Positions 23,273 to 32,669 of a DNA stretch of 64,000 nt are shown one piece after another. Source of the stretch: Mucilaginibacter agri. Its GTDB lineage: Bacteria; Bacteroidota; Bacteroidia; Sphingobacteriales; Sphingobacteriaceae. Each line of letters starts with the position of its first letter. Positions within the stretch are counted from its first letter, which is position 1. The stretch spans positions 124,001-188,000 of the forward strand of contig NZ_WWEO01000042.1 in NCBI RefSeq assembly GCF_009928685.1, given 5' to 3'. Under the pieces are notes generated by a model. That model saw nothing but the letters and a program-made list of their open reading frames with translations. It had not been told where the DNA came from and did not search any database. The position numbers and the translations under genes are program-made.

Positions 23273-26242
23273 TTATTTCAGGTGTTTTTTTCCAAAGTCC
23301 ACGATAACTGGAGTAGCTACGCAAATCGACGAGTAAGTACCGAAGCACACACCGATCAATAATGCGAACGAGAAACCGCGGATAACGTCGCCACCGAATA
23401 TAAACAATACAACCAACACAAATACTACCGTTAAAGCGGTGATAATGGTACGGCTTAATGTACTGTTGATAGCGCGGTTGATAACCACCTCTTGATCTTC
23501 GTTTTTGCCTTTATTTTGGTCTAAGAACTCGCGGATACGGTCAAATACAACCACCGTGTCGTTAATAGAGTAACCAATTACTGTCAGTATGGCAGCGATG
23601 AAGTTTTGATCGATATCTAACGAGAACGGTAAATAACCATAGAATAACGAGAAGAACGATAGTACCAGCAAGGCATCGTGAGCTGTTGCGATCATCGCAC
23701 CTAAGCTGAACTGCCATCTGCGGAAACGGATCAGGATGTAAACCGAGATCACCAGGATAGCGAAGATAACGGTCCAGATAGCTGAAGTTTTGATACTGTT
23801 TGCTATGGTTGGACCAACCTTTTGCTGACTTACAATCTGGAAGCTAGGGTTAACCTTGGTTAACGAACTACGTAAGGTAGCCTCTACTTTACCGTCACCT
23901 GTAGTGGTGTTATCGTCAATCATGTAGTCGGTAGTAATACCAACCTGATTTTTGTTATCTACATAAGTTTTAAGGATAGTTTTACCTTCACCAAAAGTAG
24001 CAGTTAAGGCACTACGTACATTTTCTACATCAGTTTCTTTGTCAAAACGTACTACATAGGTACGGCCACCGCGGAAATCAACACCGTAGCTAAAACCACG
24101 TGTAAACATAGAGATAATACCCGCAAGGATGAAAATACCAGAGAAAGCGTAGAAACGGAAACGGTTTTTAACAAACGCGTAGTTAGCGCCTTTAAAGGTA
24201 TGATTGCTCCATGGGTTTGAGAATTTGATATCCCAGCCTTTACCTAACATCCATTCGAAGATCAAACGAGAGATCAGTAATGAACAGAATAATGAAGTAA
24301 CGATACCAATCATTAACGTAGTAGCAAAACCTTGTACAGGGCCGGTACCGAAAATGAATAGGATTAAACCAGTAATAAACGTACTGATGTTAGAGTCTAA
24401 GATTGAAGATAAAGCGTGTTTAAAACCATCTTCGATAGATAAACGTAACGATTTACCTAAAGCCATCTCTTCACGCACACGTTCGTAAATTAATACGTTC
24501 GCATCCACCGAGATACCTAATATCAACACGATACCCGCAACACCCGGAAGGGTTAATACAGCACCAATGTTGGTTAACACACCCATCAGGAAGAATACGT
24601 TGATGAATACCGCTACCACCGCAACAGTACCTGCACGGTTGTAGTAAGCAATCATAAACACCAATACCACGATTAAGCCGATCAGACATGACATCAAACC
24701 GTCGTGGATTGCTTCAACACCTAAAGAGGCACCTACTACGTCTTCTGCAACGATACGTGCAGGAGCAGGTAAACGGCCAGCTTTTAATATGTTGGCTAAA
24801 TCTTTTGTTTCTTCTTGAGTAAAGTTACCAGAGATAGATGACCGGCCACCTGCAATCTCACCGTTTACACGTGGAGCAGATACTACGTTATCATCTAAAA
24901 CGATGGCGATAGATCGGTTATCGTTAGGGTCTGTAGCGTTTCCGGCAGCAGCAGCGGTGATTTCTCTCCATTTGCTTGCGCCTTCAGAGCTCATATCCAT
25001 AGTAACCTCAAAACCACCTTGCGATTGGTTTACATCTGCGTTTGCATCTGTAATAACCTCGCCTGTTAAAACCGGGCCATTGTTAGCACCAGAAAGTTTG
25101 ATAGCATATAATTCAAATACCTTTGATTTTTCGATAGGCTTAACGCTCCATAAAAATTTAAGGTTCTGAGGAATGATTGATTTTACCTCCGGTAAACGCA
25201 GGAAACCGTCAATTTTAGCAGTGTCAAGTTGTGAGGCACGGCCAACAACAGGGCCTGGGCCATATTGAGCTTGTCCGTTAGGACCTTGGTAAATAGAAGG
25301 AGCTAAAACCGCAAATAATGGGTTTTGTGCAGCAGCCTGTGTTTTACCTAATGCGCTGGTATCTTTAGCAGTACTTTTCTGAACCTTGCTTAATAAAGAA
25401 CCTTTGGTAGTATCTTTCTTAGCAGCAAGAGTAGTTGAATCTGTTGCTTTTGCAGTGTCTTTAGCCGGAGATTTGATTTTAGCGGCTAACAAACTGTTAA
25501 TGTTGTTCAGCAATGGTGCTACTTCAGCATTTTCAGCAGTTTCGTAGAACTCCAGTTTTGCAGAACCTTGTAATAGCTTACGCACGCGGTCTTTTTCAGT
25601 TACACCTGGCAATTCAACCAAAATACGGTTGGTACCTTCCTGCAATTGAATGTTTGGTGCAGTTACACCAAATTTATCGATACGCGTAGTAAGGATGTTA
25701 TAAGTTTGGGTAACGGCAGTGTTGGCTTGATCTTTCAGGTATTTTTCAACATCGCTATTGCTTGAGTTGAATTTAATGTGTTCCTGATTTTCTTTAGTAG
25801 CGAAAATTGGGGCCAGTTTACCATCGGGTGCAATCTTATTATACTCGTTAATGAAGAGTGTAATGTAGTTTTCAGGATTGGTGTGAGAGTCAATCTCTGC
25901 TTTAGATAGCGCCTGGTTAAAGGCAGGATCCGTGTTGTTGTCTGATAATTGCTTGATCAGATCGCCTAACGATACTTGCAGGGTAACGTTCATACCACCT
26001 TTAAGGTCGAGACCCAAAGCTAGTTCACGCTCTTTGCAATATTGGAAGGTGTGTTTTAGCAACGGGTAAACCGGTTGCGATGACATCGAATCTAAATACG
26101 CCTTTTCTTTTTCTGTGTTTCCTTTAGCATACTCTTTGGCGTCGCTTTCCACCTTGCGGGTAACCCACGTAAATGACAGCTGGTACAAGCATACAATTGC
26201 CAGCAATATGGCGAAAAACTTAATAACCCCTTTACCTTGCAT
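23273..26242 (-). CDS. secDF: Fused protein translocase subunit SecDF
   Basis: 989 residues, SecD and SecF in one chain as in most Bacteroidota. SecD part: first helix, periplasmic P1 domain with a Lys/Ala/Thr-rich insert (about 265-310), helices with VGASLGVEAIHDGLMSCLIG and GISVDANVLIYERVREE. SecF part from about residue 690: FRGGRTYVVRF, VGPTIANSIK, GYSINDTVVVFDRIRE. Uses the proton gradient to pull exported proteins through SecYEG on the periplasmic side; works with YajC (10241-10567). Confidence 0.97.
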   Translation of the reverse strand: MQGKGVIKFFAILLAIVCLYQLSFTWVTRKVESDAKEYAKGNTEKEKAYLDSMSSQPVYPLLKHTFQYCKERELALGLDLKGGMNVTLQVSLGDLIKQLSDNNTDPAFNQALSKAEIDSHTNPENYITLFINEYNKIAPDGKLAPIFATKENQEHIKFNSSNSDVEKYLKDQANTAVTQTYNILTTRIDKFGVTAPNIQLQEGTNRILVELPGVTEKDRVRKLLQGSAKLEFYETAENAEVAPLLNNINSLLAAKIKSPAKDTAKATDSTTLAAKKDTTKGSLLSKVQKSTAKDTSALGKTQAAAQNPLFAVLAPSIYQGPNGQAQYGPGPVVGRASQLDTAKIDGFLRLPEVKSIIPQNLKFLWSVKPIEKSKVFELYAIKLSGANNGPVLTGEVITDANADVNQSQGGFEVTMDMSSEGASKWREITAAAAGNATDPNDNRSIAIVLDDNVVSAPRVNGEIAGGRSSISGNFTQEETKDLANILKAGRLPAPARIVAEDVVGASLGVEAIHDGLMSCLIGLIVVLVFMIAYYNRAGTVAVVAVFINVFFLMGVLTNIGAVLTLPGVAGIVLILGISVDANVLIYERVREEMALGKSLRLSIEDGFKHALSSILDSNISTFITGLILFIFGTGPVQGFATTLMIGIVTSLFCSLLISRLIFEWMLGKGWDIKFSNPWSNHTFKGANYAFVKNRFRFYAFSGIFILAGIISMFTRGFSYGVDFRGGRTYVVRFDKETDVENVRSALTATFGEGKTILKTYVDNKNQVGITTDYMIDDNTTTGDGKVEATLRSSLTKVNPSFQIVSQQKVGPTIANSIKTSAIWTVIFAILVISVYILIRFRRWQFSLGAMIATAHDALLVLSFFSLFYGYLPFSLDIDQNFIAAILTVIGYSINDTVVVFDRIREFLDQNKGKNEDQEVVINRAINSTLSRTIITALTVVFVLVVLFIFGGDVIRGFSFALLIGVCFGTYSSICVATPVIVDFGKKHLK

Positions 26243-26295
26243 TGTGTATTAAATATGTATAATTAATTAGTTTATAAGCATTTTAAACAAGACGG

Positions 26296-26303
26296 CAAAT
26301 CTA
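26296..26303 (-). promoter_or_regulatory. Putative -7 element for secDF
   Basis: TAGATTTG on the minus strand matches TAnnTTTG, 53 bp before the start codon; no clear -33. Confidence 0.35.
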
Positions 26304-26356
26304 ATAATATTTTTTTACCGTAAAATTTTAATTGAAACAAAAAAACAGCTACCGTG

Positions 26357-26845
26357 TTATCGGCGCTCGAGGGTAATAAATGAGAAGGGGAGATTGTTTT
26401 TTTCATCCGGCTCAAAGTCCTCCTGTTCGGTTATTTTCCACTCTTTTTCATCAATAACCGGGAAAAAGCTATCGGCCTCAAAATCTTTTTTTACTATAGT
26501 TAAATAGATGCGATTAGTTAAATGCATAGCCTGACGATAAATTTCGGCGCCGCCAACGATGAACACTTCTTCTTCATCGGCACATAAAGCCAACGCGTTT
26601 TCGATAGAGCTCACCACTTCGCAACCCTCAATCGTGATACTTTGTCTGGTGATAATAATGTTGCGACGCTTAGGTAGCGGTTTACCCACAGACTCATACG
26701 TTTTGCGCCCCATAATCACGGTGTGTCCGGTAGTAATATCCTTAAAGTGTTTAAGGTCTTTAGGGAGATTCCATAGCAACTTATTGTCTTTGCCTATGGC
26801 GTGGTTTTGCGAAATCGCAACCACTATAGTAATGTATTGACTCAT
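26357..26845 (-). CDS. folA: Dihydrofolate reductase
   Basis: 162 residues. ISQNHAIGKDNKLLWNLPKDLKHFK contains the Trp and the substrate Asp of the active site, GHTVIMGRKTYESVGKPLP is the NADPH-binding motif, and VFIVGGAEIYRQAM the conserved GG loop. Regenerates tetrahydrofolate consumed by ThyA, whose gene lies upstream on the same strand with a REP-like element between. Confidence 0.96.
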   Translation of the reverse strand: MSQYITIVVAISQNHAIGKDNKLLWNLPKDLKHFKDITTGHTVIMGRKTYESVGKPLPKRRNIIITRQSITIEGCEVVSSIENALALCADEEEVFIVGGAEIYRQAMHLTNRIYLTIVKKDFEADSFFPVIDEKEWKITEQEDFEPDEKNNLPFSFITLERR

Positions 26846-26860
26846 TAATTAAATCCTTAA

Positions 26861-26942
26861 CGTCATTGCGAGGTATGAAGCAATCCCCGAACTTTACAAA
26901 ACTGCTCTGCTAGTTAGAATTGCTTCGTATCTTGCAATGACG
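26861..26942. repeat. REP-like palindromic element (CATTGCGAGG type)
   Basis: Left end CGTCATTGCGAGGTATGAAG then CAATCCCC (26861-26888); right end GAATTGCTTCGTATCTTG then CAATGACG (26917-26942). Both ends match the copy at 18558-18638; the centres differ. Located between thyA and folA. Confidence 0.85.
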
Positions 26943-26971
26943 GTTGGCTAAGATAATACAATTAAATTAGC

Positions 26972-27766
26972 TTATACTGCTACCGCCCCCTTAATATGCG
27001 GCCACGGATCGTAATTCTCTAATTCAAAATCCTCGAACTTAAAGCTGAAGATGTCTTTAACCTCCGGATTGATCTTCATGGTTGGCAGCGGGCGTGGTTC
27101 GCGGCTTAGTTGTAGTTTAACCTGTTCGAGGTGGTTGTTGTAGATATGTGCATCGCCGAAGGTGTGGATAAAGTCGCCTAGCTGTAGGTCGCATACCTGG
27201 GCTATCATCATGGTAAGTAAGGCGTAAGAGGCGATATTAAAAGGTACACCCAAAAATATATCGGCGCTACGTTGATAAAGCTGGCACGATAGCTTTCCAT
27301 CTAATACATAAAACTGAAACAGGCTATGGCATGGCGGCAGCGCCATTTGATTAACATCAGCCACGTTCCAGGCCGAAACAATAAGGCGGCGTGAATCCGG
27401 ATTCTTTTTGATCATTTCGATCAGTTGGCTGATCTGATCTATGTGTCCGCCATCTGGTGTAGGCCACGAACGCCACTGGTATCCATAAACCGGACCAAGG
27501 TTGCCCTCGGCATCAGCCCACTCGTCCCAAATGCGCACGCCGTTATCTTTAAGGTATTTGATATTGGTGTCGCCGCTCAAAAACCAGATCAGTTCATGAA
27601 TGATGGATTTGAGGTGGAGTTTCTTGGTGGTCACCAACGGAAAACCATCCTGCAGATTAAATCGCATCTGATAGCCAAACACGCTAATCGTCCCTGTTCC
27701 TGTCCTGTCGTGTTTTTGCGTGCCGTTATCCAGCACATGCTGCATCAGATCGAGATATTGCTTCAT
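26972..27766 (-). CDS. thyA: Thymidylate synthase
   Basis: 264 residues, identical in length to the E. coli enzyme. [17 protein letters not shown] (phosphate-binding Arg), the nucleophile Cys in [31 protein letters not shown] and [12 protein letters not shown]. Makes dTMP from dUMP with methylene-tetrahydrofolate. Likely transcribed ahead of folA. A word-repeat inverted repeat lies directly upstream. Confidence 0.97.
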   Translation of the reverse strand: MKQYLDLMQHVLDNGTQKHDRTGTGTISVFGYQMRFNLQDGFPLVTTKKLHLKSIIHELIWFLSGDTNIKYLKDNGVRIWDEWADAEGNLGPVYGYQWRSWPTPDGGHIDQISQLIEMIKKNPDSRRLIVSAWNVADVNQMALPPCHSLFQFYVLDGKLSCQLYQRSADIFLGVPFNIASYALLTMMIAQVCDLQLGDFIHTFGDAHIYNNHLEQVKLQLSREPRPLPTMKINPEVKDIFSFKFEDFELENYDPWPHIKGAVAV

Positions 27767-27770
27767 TTTT

Positions 27771-27869
27771 ATTAGTTGATTAAGCGGGTAATTGATTGAG
27801 TTGATTCAGTTTATTAGTAGCAGATTAAAACTTAATCAACTCACTCAACTAATCAACTATTCAACAATC
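27771..27869. repeat. Word-repeat inverted repeat, GTTGATT/AATCAAC family
   Basis: Left arm about 27771-27823 (TTAGTTGATTAAG, AATTGATTGAGTTGATTC); right arm about 27831-27869 (CTTAATCAACTCACTCAAC, TAATCAACTATTCAAC). Same vocabulary as 2474-2579. It lies between divergent thyA and ispE, next to the thyA start codon. Confidence 0.78.
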
Positions 27870-27893
27870 CCCCAAACGCAAAGAAAAATAATC

Positions 27894-27901
27894 TAAATTT
27901 G
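27894..27901 (+). promoter_or_regulatory. Putative -7 element for ispE
   Basis: TAAATTTG, a perfect TAnnTTTG; no clear -33. Predicted transcript start falls at about 27907-27909, the first base of the inverted repeat that follows. Confidence 0.4.
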
Positions 27902-27908
27902 ACATCCT

Positions 27909-27936
27909 ACAGTTGTGCATAATATAGCACAACTGT
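27909..27936 (+). promoter_or_regulatory. Perfect inverted repeat at the predicted 5' end of ispE mRNA
   Basis: ACAGTTGTGC (27909-27918), 8-nt centre, GCACAACTGT (27927-27936). No T-run, so not a terminator; either an operator or a 5' stem-loop ending 10 bp before the ispE ATG. Confidence 0.7.
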
Positions 27937-27946
27937 TAATAAGTTT

Positions 27947-28750
27947 ATGATCGTTTTTCCTAACGCCAAAATTAATATCGGGTTAAATATTGTTACCAAA
28001 CGGCCAGATGGCTACCACAATTTGGAGACTATTTTTTACCCTGTAAAAATTAAAGACGCTTTAGAGGCTATTACAGCCCCTCAGTTAAGTTTTTCTTCTT
28101 CCGGGATAACTATACCGGGCGACAAGGAAAACAATCTCTGTATCAAAGCTTATGAGCTCGTTAATTCAGACTTCGAGCTTCCGCCGCTGAAAATTCATCT
28201 TCATAAGCACATTCCGATAGGGGCCGGCCTTGGCGGAGGTTCGGCCGATGCTGCTTTTTTTATCAAGCTGATCAATCATCAGTTTGATCTCAAACTTTCT
28301 GTTGAAGACATGCAGAACTACGCACGCAAGCTTGGTGCCGACTGTGCATTCTTCATTGAGAATGACCCGGTTTACGCTTTCGACAAAGGTGATCAGTTTG
28401 AACTATTGGAATTAGACCTGAGTAAATATGTAATTGTTTTGGTGATGCCTCCGGTGCATGTGTCTACTGCCGATGCTTACAGTGGAGTAAAAGCAGAGCC
28501 ATCTGCCGAGTCGCTAAAAGAGTTGATCAAACTACCGGTCGCCCAATGGAGAGACAGAATTAAAAATGATTTCGAAAAAACGGTGATCCCGAAATATCCT
28601 TTGATAGGTGAGGTAAAGCAAGCGCTTTATGACGCAGGTGCTTTGTACGCAAGTATGAGTGGGAGCGGTGCTTCGGTGTTCGGGATATTTGAAACACTGC
28701 CCCCGCTTGAACATCTCGAAGCAAAGAGCAGTGTTTTCTATAATGTTTAG
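27947..28750 (+). CDS. ispE: 4-diphosphocytidyl-2-C-methyl-D-erythritol kinase
   Basis: 267 residues of the GHMP kinase family. Starts MIVFPNAKINIGLNIVTKRPDGYHN; ATP-binding loop PIGAGLGGGSADAAFFI; C-terminal GHMP motif ASMSGSGASVFGIF. Phosphorylates CDP-methylerythritol in the MEP isoprenoid pathway. The stop codon overlaps that of the convergent reductase gene by 4 bp. Confidence 0.95.
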   Translation: MIVFPNAKINIGLNIVTKRPDGYHNLETIFYPVKIKDALEAITAPQLSFSSSGITIPGDKENNLCIKAYELVNSDFELPPLKIHLHKHIPIGAGLGGGSADAAFFIKLINHQFDLKLSVEDMQNYARKLGADCAFFIENDPVYAFDKGDQFELLELDLSKYVIVLVMPPVHVSTADAYSGVKAEPSAESLKELIKLPVAQWRDRIKNDFEKTVIPKYPLIGEVKQALYDAGALYASMSGSGASVFGIFETLPPLEHLEAKSSVFYNV

Positions 28751-29634
28751 ACTCCAGCGTCGTCCGTTACTCCTTTGCCGAAGGCCTCTGCCCAGTCGGC
28801 GCCGGTGCGGCCTTTTGCTATGGTAACCAGTAAGCGATTGTGAATAATATTGGCAAAGGGCATAGGAGTTTTACTTTGCTGCGAAAGTTTCAACACCAGG
28901 CTGGCATCTTTATATCCCAACTCGGTTGTAAAACCGACGGGTTCATATTTTTTCTCCGCGATAGCTTTTCCGTAGCTTTTAAATATCGGGGCATTAAATA
29001 AGGTGTTGCCAAAAAACTCGGCCACGATGCCGCGGTCTACTCCAAACTTCTCGGCCATAGTGTAGGCTTCGGCCATCATCTCCATTGATGCCTGGATCAT
29101 GAAGTTACCGCTTATTTTAACCACGTTTGCCGAGCCAACTTTTTCGCCAAAGTCAATTACCTCCCTGCTTGTGCATTCGAGTATTGGCTTTGCTGCTTCT
29201 TTAACTTCCGCTTCTCCGGAGATGCATGTCCAAAGCATTTTTGCCGCCGCGGCATCAGGTCTGCCAAAAACCGGTGAAGCCAGGTAGCTGTTGCCCGCTT
29301 GCTTGTGTAGGTCGGCAAGTTCCTCGGCTGTGTCTGGAGCAATGGTGCTCATGGAAATATGAATGGCATTCAGGGGTAGTGTTTTTAAAATACCCTCATC
29401 GCCGACAACGGTTTGTCTCAACACGGCATCATTGGCCAAAACAGTTATAATAAAATTTACACTTTTGGCGGCTTCGGCCGGAGAACCGCATTTGGTTATC
29501 GATGTCTGATCGAGCTCGTCGATTTTTGAAAGTGTACGGTTGTAAACCTGAAGATGGTAACCAGCGGCTATCAGGTTTTTGGCAATAGGGGTACCTAGGT
29601 TACCGAGGCCGATAAATCCAATAGTAGTTTTCAT
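28747..29634 (-). CDS. NAD(P)-dependent beta-hydroxyacid dehydrogenase family protein (HIBADH-like)
   Basis: 295 residues. Rossmann motif GFIGLGNLGTPIAKNLIAAGY, then TVLANDAVLRQTV, HISMSTIAPDTAEEL, YLASPVFGRPDAAA, and the catalytic-Lys region GSANVVKISGNFMIQASM. The group includes 3-hydroxyisobutyrate and tartronate-semialdehyde reductases and glyoxylate/succinic-semialdehyde reductases; the VFGRPDAA form leans to the imine-reductase/GLYR-like branch. Exact substrate unknown. Converges on ispE with overlapping stops. Confidence 0.85.
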   Translation of the reverse strand: MKTTIGFIGLGNLGTPIAKNLIAAGYHLQVYNRTLSKIDELDQTSITKCGSPAEAAKSVNFIITVLANDAVLRQTVVGDEGILKTLPLNAIHISMSTIAPDTAEELADLHKQAGNSYLASPVFGRPDAAAAKMLWTCISGEAEVKEAAKPILECTSREVIDFGEKVGSANVVKISGNFMIQASMEMMAEAYTMAEKFGVDRGIVAEFFGNTLFNAPIFKSYGKAIAEKKYEPVGFTTELGYKDASLVLKLSQQSKTPMPFANIIHNRLLVTIAKGRTGADWAEAFGKGVTDDAGV

Positions 29635-29661
29635 AGTGTAGTGAATTGGGTAATGTAGCTA

Positions 29662-29949
29662 TTAGCTGATGTAATCTCTGTCTTCGTCGCTCAGGGTGCC
29701 GGAAGGTGGGCGTATGTCCGAACCTTCGTCGTGTTCGTGGTCGTAATCAGAAAACCGTTTTACCTTGCGCGGTCTGCCAACCCATATTCCCAACAGGAAT
29801 GAAACTATTGAAAAGCCGGCCAGTAAAACCACTTTGGGCAAAAACACATCTGTAAACAGAATTGTGAATTTTACGGGCTCGGTATTCTGCATAATAATAA
29901 CGGTTAGCAGAACTGTAATAACGATGCCTATTATGGTAGATATTCTCAT
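29662..29949 (-). CDS. LapA-domain (DUF1049) small membrane protein
   Basis: 95 residues with two membrane helices (IIGIVITVLLTVIIMQN; VVLLAGFSIVSFLLGIWVG) linked by TEPVKFTILFTDVFLPK, the LapA/YciS arrangement, then an acidic, Asp/Glu-rich cytosolic tail. In E. coli the homologue (LapA) works with LapB in controlling LpxC and LPS assembly. No lapB is adjacent, so that role is only suggested. Confidence 0.78.
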   Translation of the reverse strand: MRISTIIGIVITVLLTVIIMQNTEPVKFTILFTDVFLPKVVLLAGFSIVSFLLGIWVGRPRKVKRFSDYDHEHDEGSDIRPPSGTLSDEDRDYIS

Positions 29950-30657
29950 GGTATATTTTTACTTCTGATACTAAAGATGCACTTTTTTAACAACCTGTAA
30001 AAGCTGCTTTTGTTGCCAGGGTACGGGTTTAAAATTGCAACATAGGAAAGGGGAAAAGCGTATACAAAAGCAAAAGATTTACCGCTTTATTTCATTTAAG
30101 TTAAATATAGGTCGCTTAAGATTGCACAAAAATATTTGATCTGCGCAACTTTTTTACAACGTTAAACACTTTTAATATTTGCTTAAAGTGTTTGTTCATT
30201 ACACCAACTCTTCGCTCCATTCCAAGAAACTCAAAAAATAAATTTACTTTAATTAAGTGTATTTAAAATATTGATATATAAGTATATATAATGTATTTTT
30301 TATTTAATAACAAACAAATGCTAAAAATATTAGATTTTGTTATTTGAGATAAGTTATTTTATTTAAAGTAATGGTTTTTTTAAATTAACTATATAATTGA
30401 TTGTTAATTGTTTATAATAAAATTATCTATTTGAATTTATGAATATTTTGGTGTTTTAAAGTGCTGTTTCATAGATTCTGAGAGTAGTTTTTGAGAAATT
30501 TATTACGAACGTACTTATACACTAAGCCTTATTGGGGAAATTGGGTTTATTGACGCGAGATCGAACAATTCGATTGGGGACTACAAACGATGAGTTACAG
30601 GTTAAGCTGTAGATTAACGTGCAGTTAAATAAGAGAACGCCGGATTTGACGGGGAAA
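29950..30657. other. 708-bp gene-free, very AT-rich stretch
   Basis: No open frame with coding character on either strand. By hand count 30241-30480 holds about 36 G+C in 240 bases (~15%), far below the flanking genes. Contains an AAACACTTT/AAAGTGTTT inverted repeat (30164-30193). From about 30520 the composition returns to normal without a recognisable gene. It lies upstream of the LapA-like gene and downstream of the EamA gene. Confidence 0.8.
30164..30193. repeat. Inverted repeat in the AT-rich gap
   Basis: AAACACTTT (30164-30172) and AAAGTGTTT (30185-30193) with a 12-nt centre. Could be an operator or weak hairpin; nothing else indicates which. Confidence 0.5.
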
Positions 30658-31563
30658 TTATCGGGAACGATACTTGCTGATCTGCTTTTGGGCGAAGGGG
30701 AAAAGAAAAACGGTTGAGAGAATAATCATCGCGCCTACCCAAAAACCGGCCGTCATAAGTTTCATTTCACCAAAGAACAGGAATGACATAATGATGCCAT
30801 ACACCGGTTCGAGGTTGGTAATGAGGGCCACCTTGAAAGCCGAAAACTCGCGCATTACAGATACCCCGGCAACGTATGCAAGTGATGTGCACACCGTACC
30901 TAAGATGATTAAGTATCCAATATCTGACATGCTCGGAATGCCCAGAGTGGCGAAGCCTCCGGTTACTAAGAGAAACAAATTGATCCAAAAGAAGGCGCCG
31001 ACTAATTCGTAAAAAGCAATAATAGGAGCTTCTAATTTCTTTACAAACTTAGAGTTGATGATGGAAAAGAGGCTCGCCGCCACCGCACTACATAAGCCCA
31101 TGATGATACCCTTAGTGTAGCGCGACTCGAATTTAAAGATCAAAATGATGCCAATGATGATTAATATCCCGGCAGTAATCTCAAGTTTAGAGGTTTTCTT
31201 TTTGTTGAATATGGGCTCAAAAACAGCCGTAAATAAAGTGATGGAGGAGAGGCAAACGAGCGATACCGATATGGTAGAAGCCTTGATAGAACCGAAGAAT
31301 AAGATCCAATGTCCTCCTACTAACGCGCCCGTACACAATAGCTTGACAAGTGTTTTTATATCTATCCTAAAGGCAGTTTTATTGAATTTGAAATATAGAA
31401 AAAGCGTGCAGAAGGCGATAAGAACGCGGTACCAGACCAGGTTAATTGCAGTGATTTCGATGAGTTTTCCGAGGATGCCGGTGAACCCCCATATGAAAAC
31501 TGTAAAATGCAAAATAAGCAGGTTTTTGTTTAAACCCGCGCCTTGTTGATCTGGTAATGGCAT
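30658..31563 (-). CDS. DMT-superfamily (EamA) transporter
   Basis: 301 residues, ten predicted membrane helices in two EamA repeats. First repeat begins LLILHFTVFIWGFTGILGKL; second begins GIIMGLCSAVAASLFSIINSKFV, with the usual NLEPVYGIIMSFLFFGE near the end. Drug/metabolite exporter family; substrate not predictable. It starts 2 bp after the LptG-like gene stop, so is the last gene of a tgt-lptG-eamA operon. Confidence 0.88.
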   Translation of the reverse strand: MPLPDQQGAGLNKNLLILHFTVFIWGFTGILGKLIEITAINLVWYRVLIAFCTLFLYFKFNKTAFRIDIKTLVKLLCTGALVGGHWILFFGSIKASTISVSLVCLSSITLFTAVFEPIFNKKKTSKLEITAGILIIIGIILIFKFESRYTKGIIMGLCSAVAASLFSIINSKFVKKLEAPIIAFYELVGAFFWINLFLLVTGGFATLGIPSMSDIGYLIILGTVCTSLAYVAGVSVMREFSAFKVALITNLEPVYGIIMSFLFFGEMKLMTAGFWVGAMIILSTVFLFPFAQKQISKYRSR

Positions 31564-31565
31564 TG

Positions 31566-32663
31566 TTATTTTGGTGCTTTACGCAACAGGTAGTACCCCA
31601 GGGCACCAAAAGTTACGTTAGGAATAAATACAGCAATTAACGGCGGCATACCCCCTTTGGTTGAAAATACGGTTGCAAAACGGTCGACAATAATATAGGC
31701 AAAACATAAGAATATGCCTATACCTAATGGTAACCCAATGCCCCCGCGAACCTTGCGTGAGGAGATAGAAACGCCTATTAATGTTAATACGTATGATGAA
31801 AGCGGGTACACAAAACGACGATATTTCTCAAACAACATGTCTGTTAAAGCGCCTGTGCCTCGGGTTTGCTCGCGAGCTATGTTCTTGTTAAGTTCATTCA
31901 TAGACATCGCCCTGTAAACATTGTCGTGTATCTCGAAGTCGCTGGGGCGCATATCAAGCACTGTGTCTTTTCTTGGTGCATTAAGTAGCTTTTCGTGTAT
32001 GCCATTAACAAAACGCACCGAGTAATCTTGTAAAGACCATACGTGTTTAACCGAATCAAATACAATACGGTTGGCAACCAGTTTTTCTTTCAGATCATCA
32101 CCCTTAAACTTCTCTAAAACAAAGTTATAGCCGGTATGTACCGTGTTGTCGTACGATTGCAGATATACATAAGTTCCCTTATCCAGTTGCATGTGCAGGT
32201 CGCTTTTGGTGGGGTCAACCTCGTTAAAATAAACGTTTTCGAAGGTTACATCCAACTTATTAGTGTAAGGTATCAGGTATATATTTGCGAAGAAGAATAC
32301 AATGAATATCAACGAGGCCGACACGAAATACGGTCTCAGGAAACGGTTAAAACTGGCCTTACCACTTAGTATCGGTACAATTTCTGTTTGATTGGCCATC
32401 TTAGCCGTGAAGAAAATTACCGCTAAAAAGTTAATAAGTGGCAGCAAGAGGTTAGTGTAGAAGGGCAGGTAGCCGGCGTAGTACTGAAATATGATAGCAT
32501 GAAGCGGTGCATTGTGCTTTAAAAAGTTATCAAGGTGCTCAGAAACGTCAAAAACGACTATAATTACCATAAAAAGCACAATGGTAAATGTAAAAGTACC
32601 CAGGTATTTTTTAATAATATACCAGTCGATAACCTTCAAATAGCGATCCAATAAACCCTTCAT
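31566..32663 (-). CDS. LptF/LptG-family LPS export permease
   Basis: 365 residues of the YjgP/YjgQ family: helices near the N-terminus (YLGTFTFTIVLFMVIIVVFDV), a periplasmic beta-jellyroll domain in the middle (about 130-260) and three C-terminal helices (VYPLSSYVLTLIGVSISSRK; GIGLPLGIGIFLCFAYI). Part of the LptB2FG complex that extracts LPS from the inner membrane. I cannot separate LptF from LptG with certainty; the C-terminal GGIGLPLGI form suggests LptG. It lies 6 bp after tgt. Confidence 0.88.
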   Translation of the reverse strand: MKGLLDRYLKVIDWYIIKKYLGTFTFTIVLFMVIIVVFDVSEHLDNFLKHNAPLHAIIFQYYAGYLPFYTNLLLPLINFLAVIFFTAKMANQTEIVPILSGKASFNRFLRPYFVSASLIFIVFFFANIYLIPYTNKLDVTFENVYFNEVDPTKSDLHMQLDKGTYVYLQSYDNTVHTGYNFVLEKFKGDDLKEKLVANRIVFDSVKHVWSLQDYSVRFVNGIHEKLLNAPRKDTVLDMRPSDFEIHDNVYRAMSMNELNKNIAREQTRGTGALTDMLFEKYRRFVYPLSSYVLTLIGVSISSRKVRGGIGLPLGIGIFLCFAYIIVDRFATVFSTKGGMPPLIAVFIPNVTFGALGYYLLRKAPK

Positions 32664-32669
32664 GCAATA

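Noticed and set aside
29950..30657. tRNA or insertion-sequence remnant in the AT-rich gap
   Set aside because: No cloverleaf, terminal inverted repeats, target duplications or transposase fragments could be recognised.
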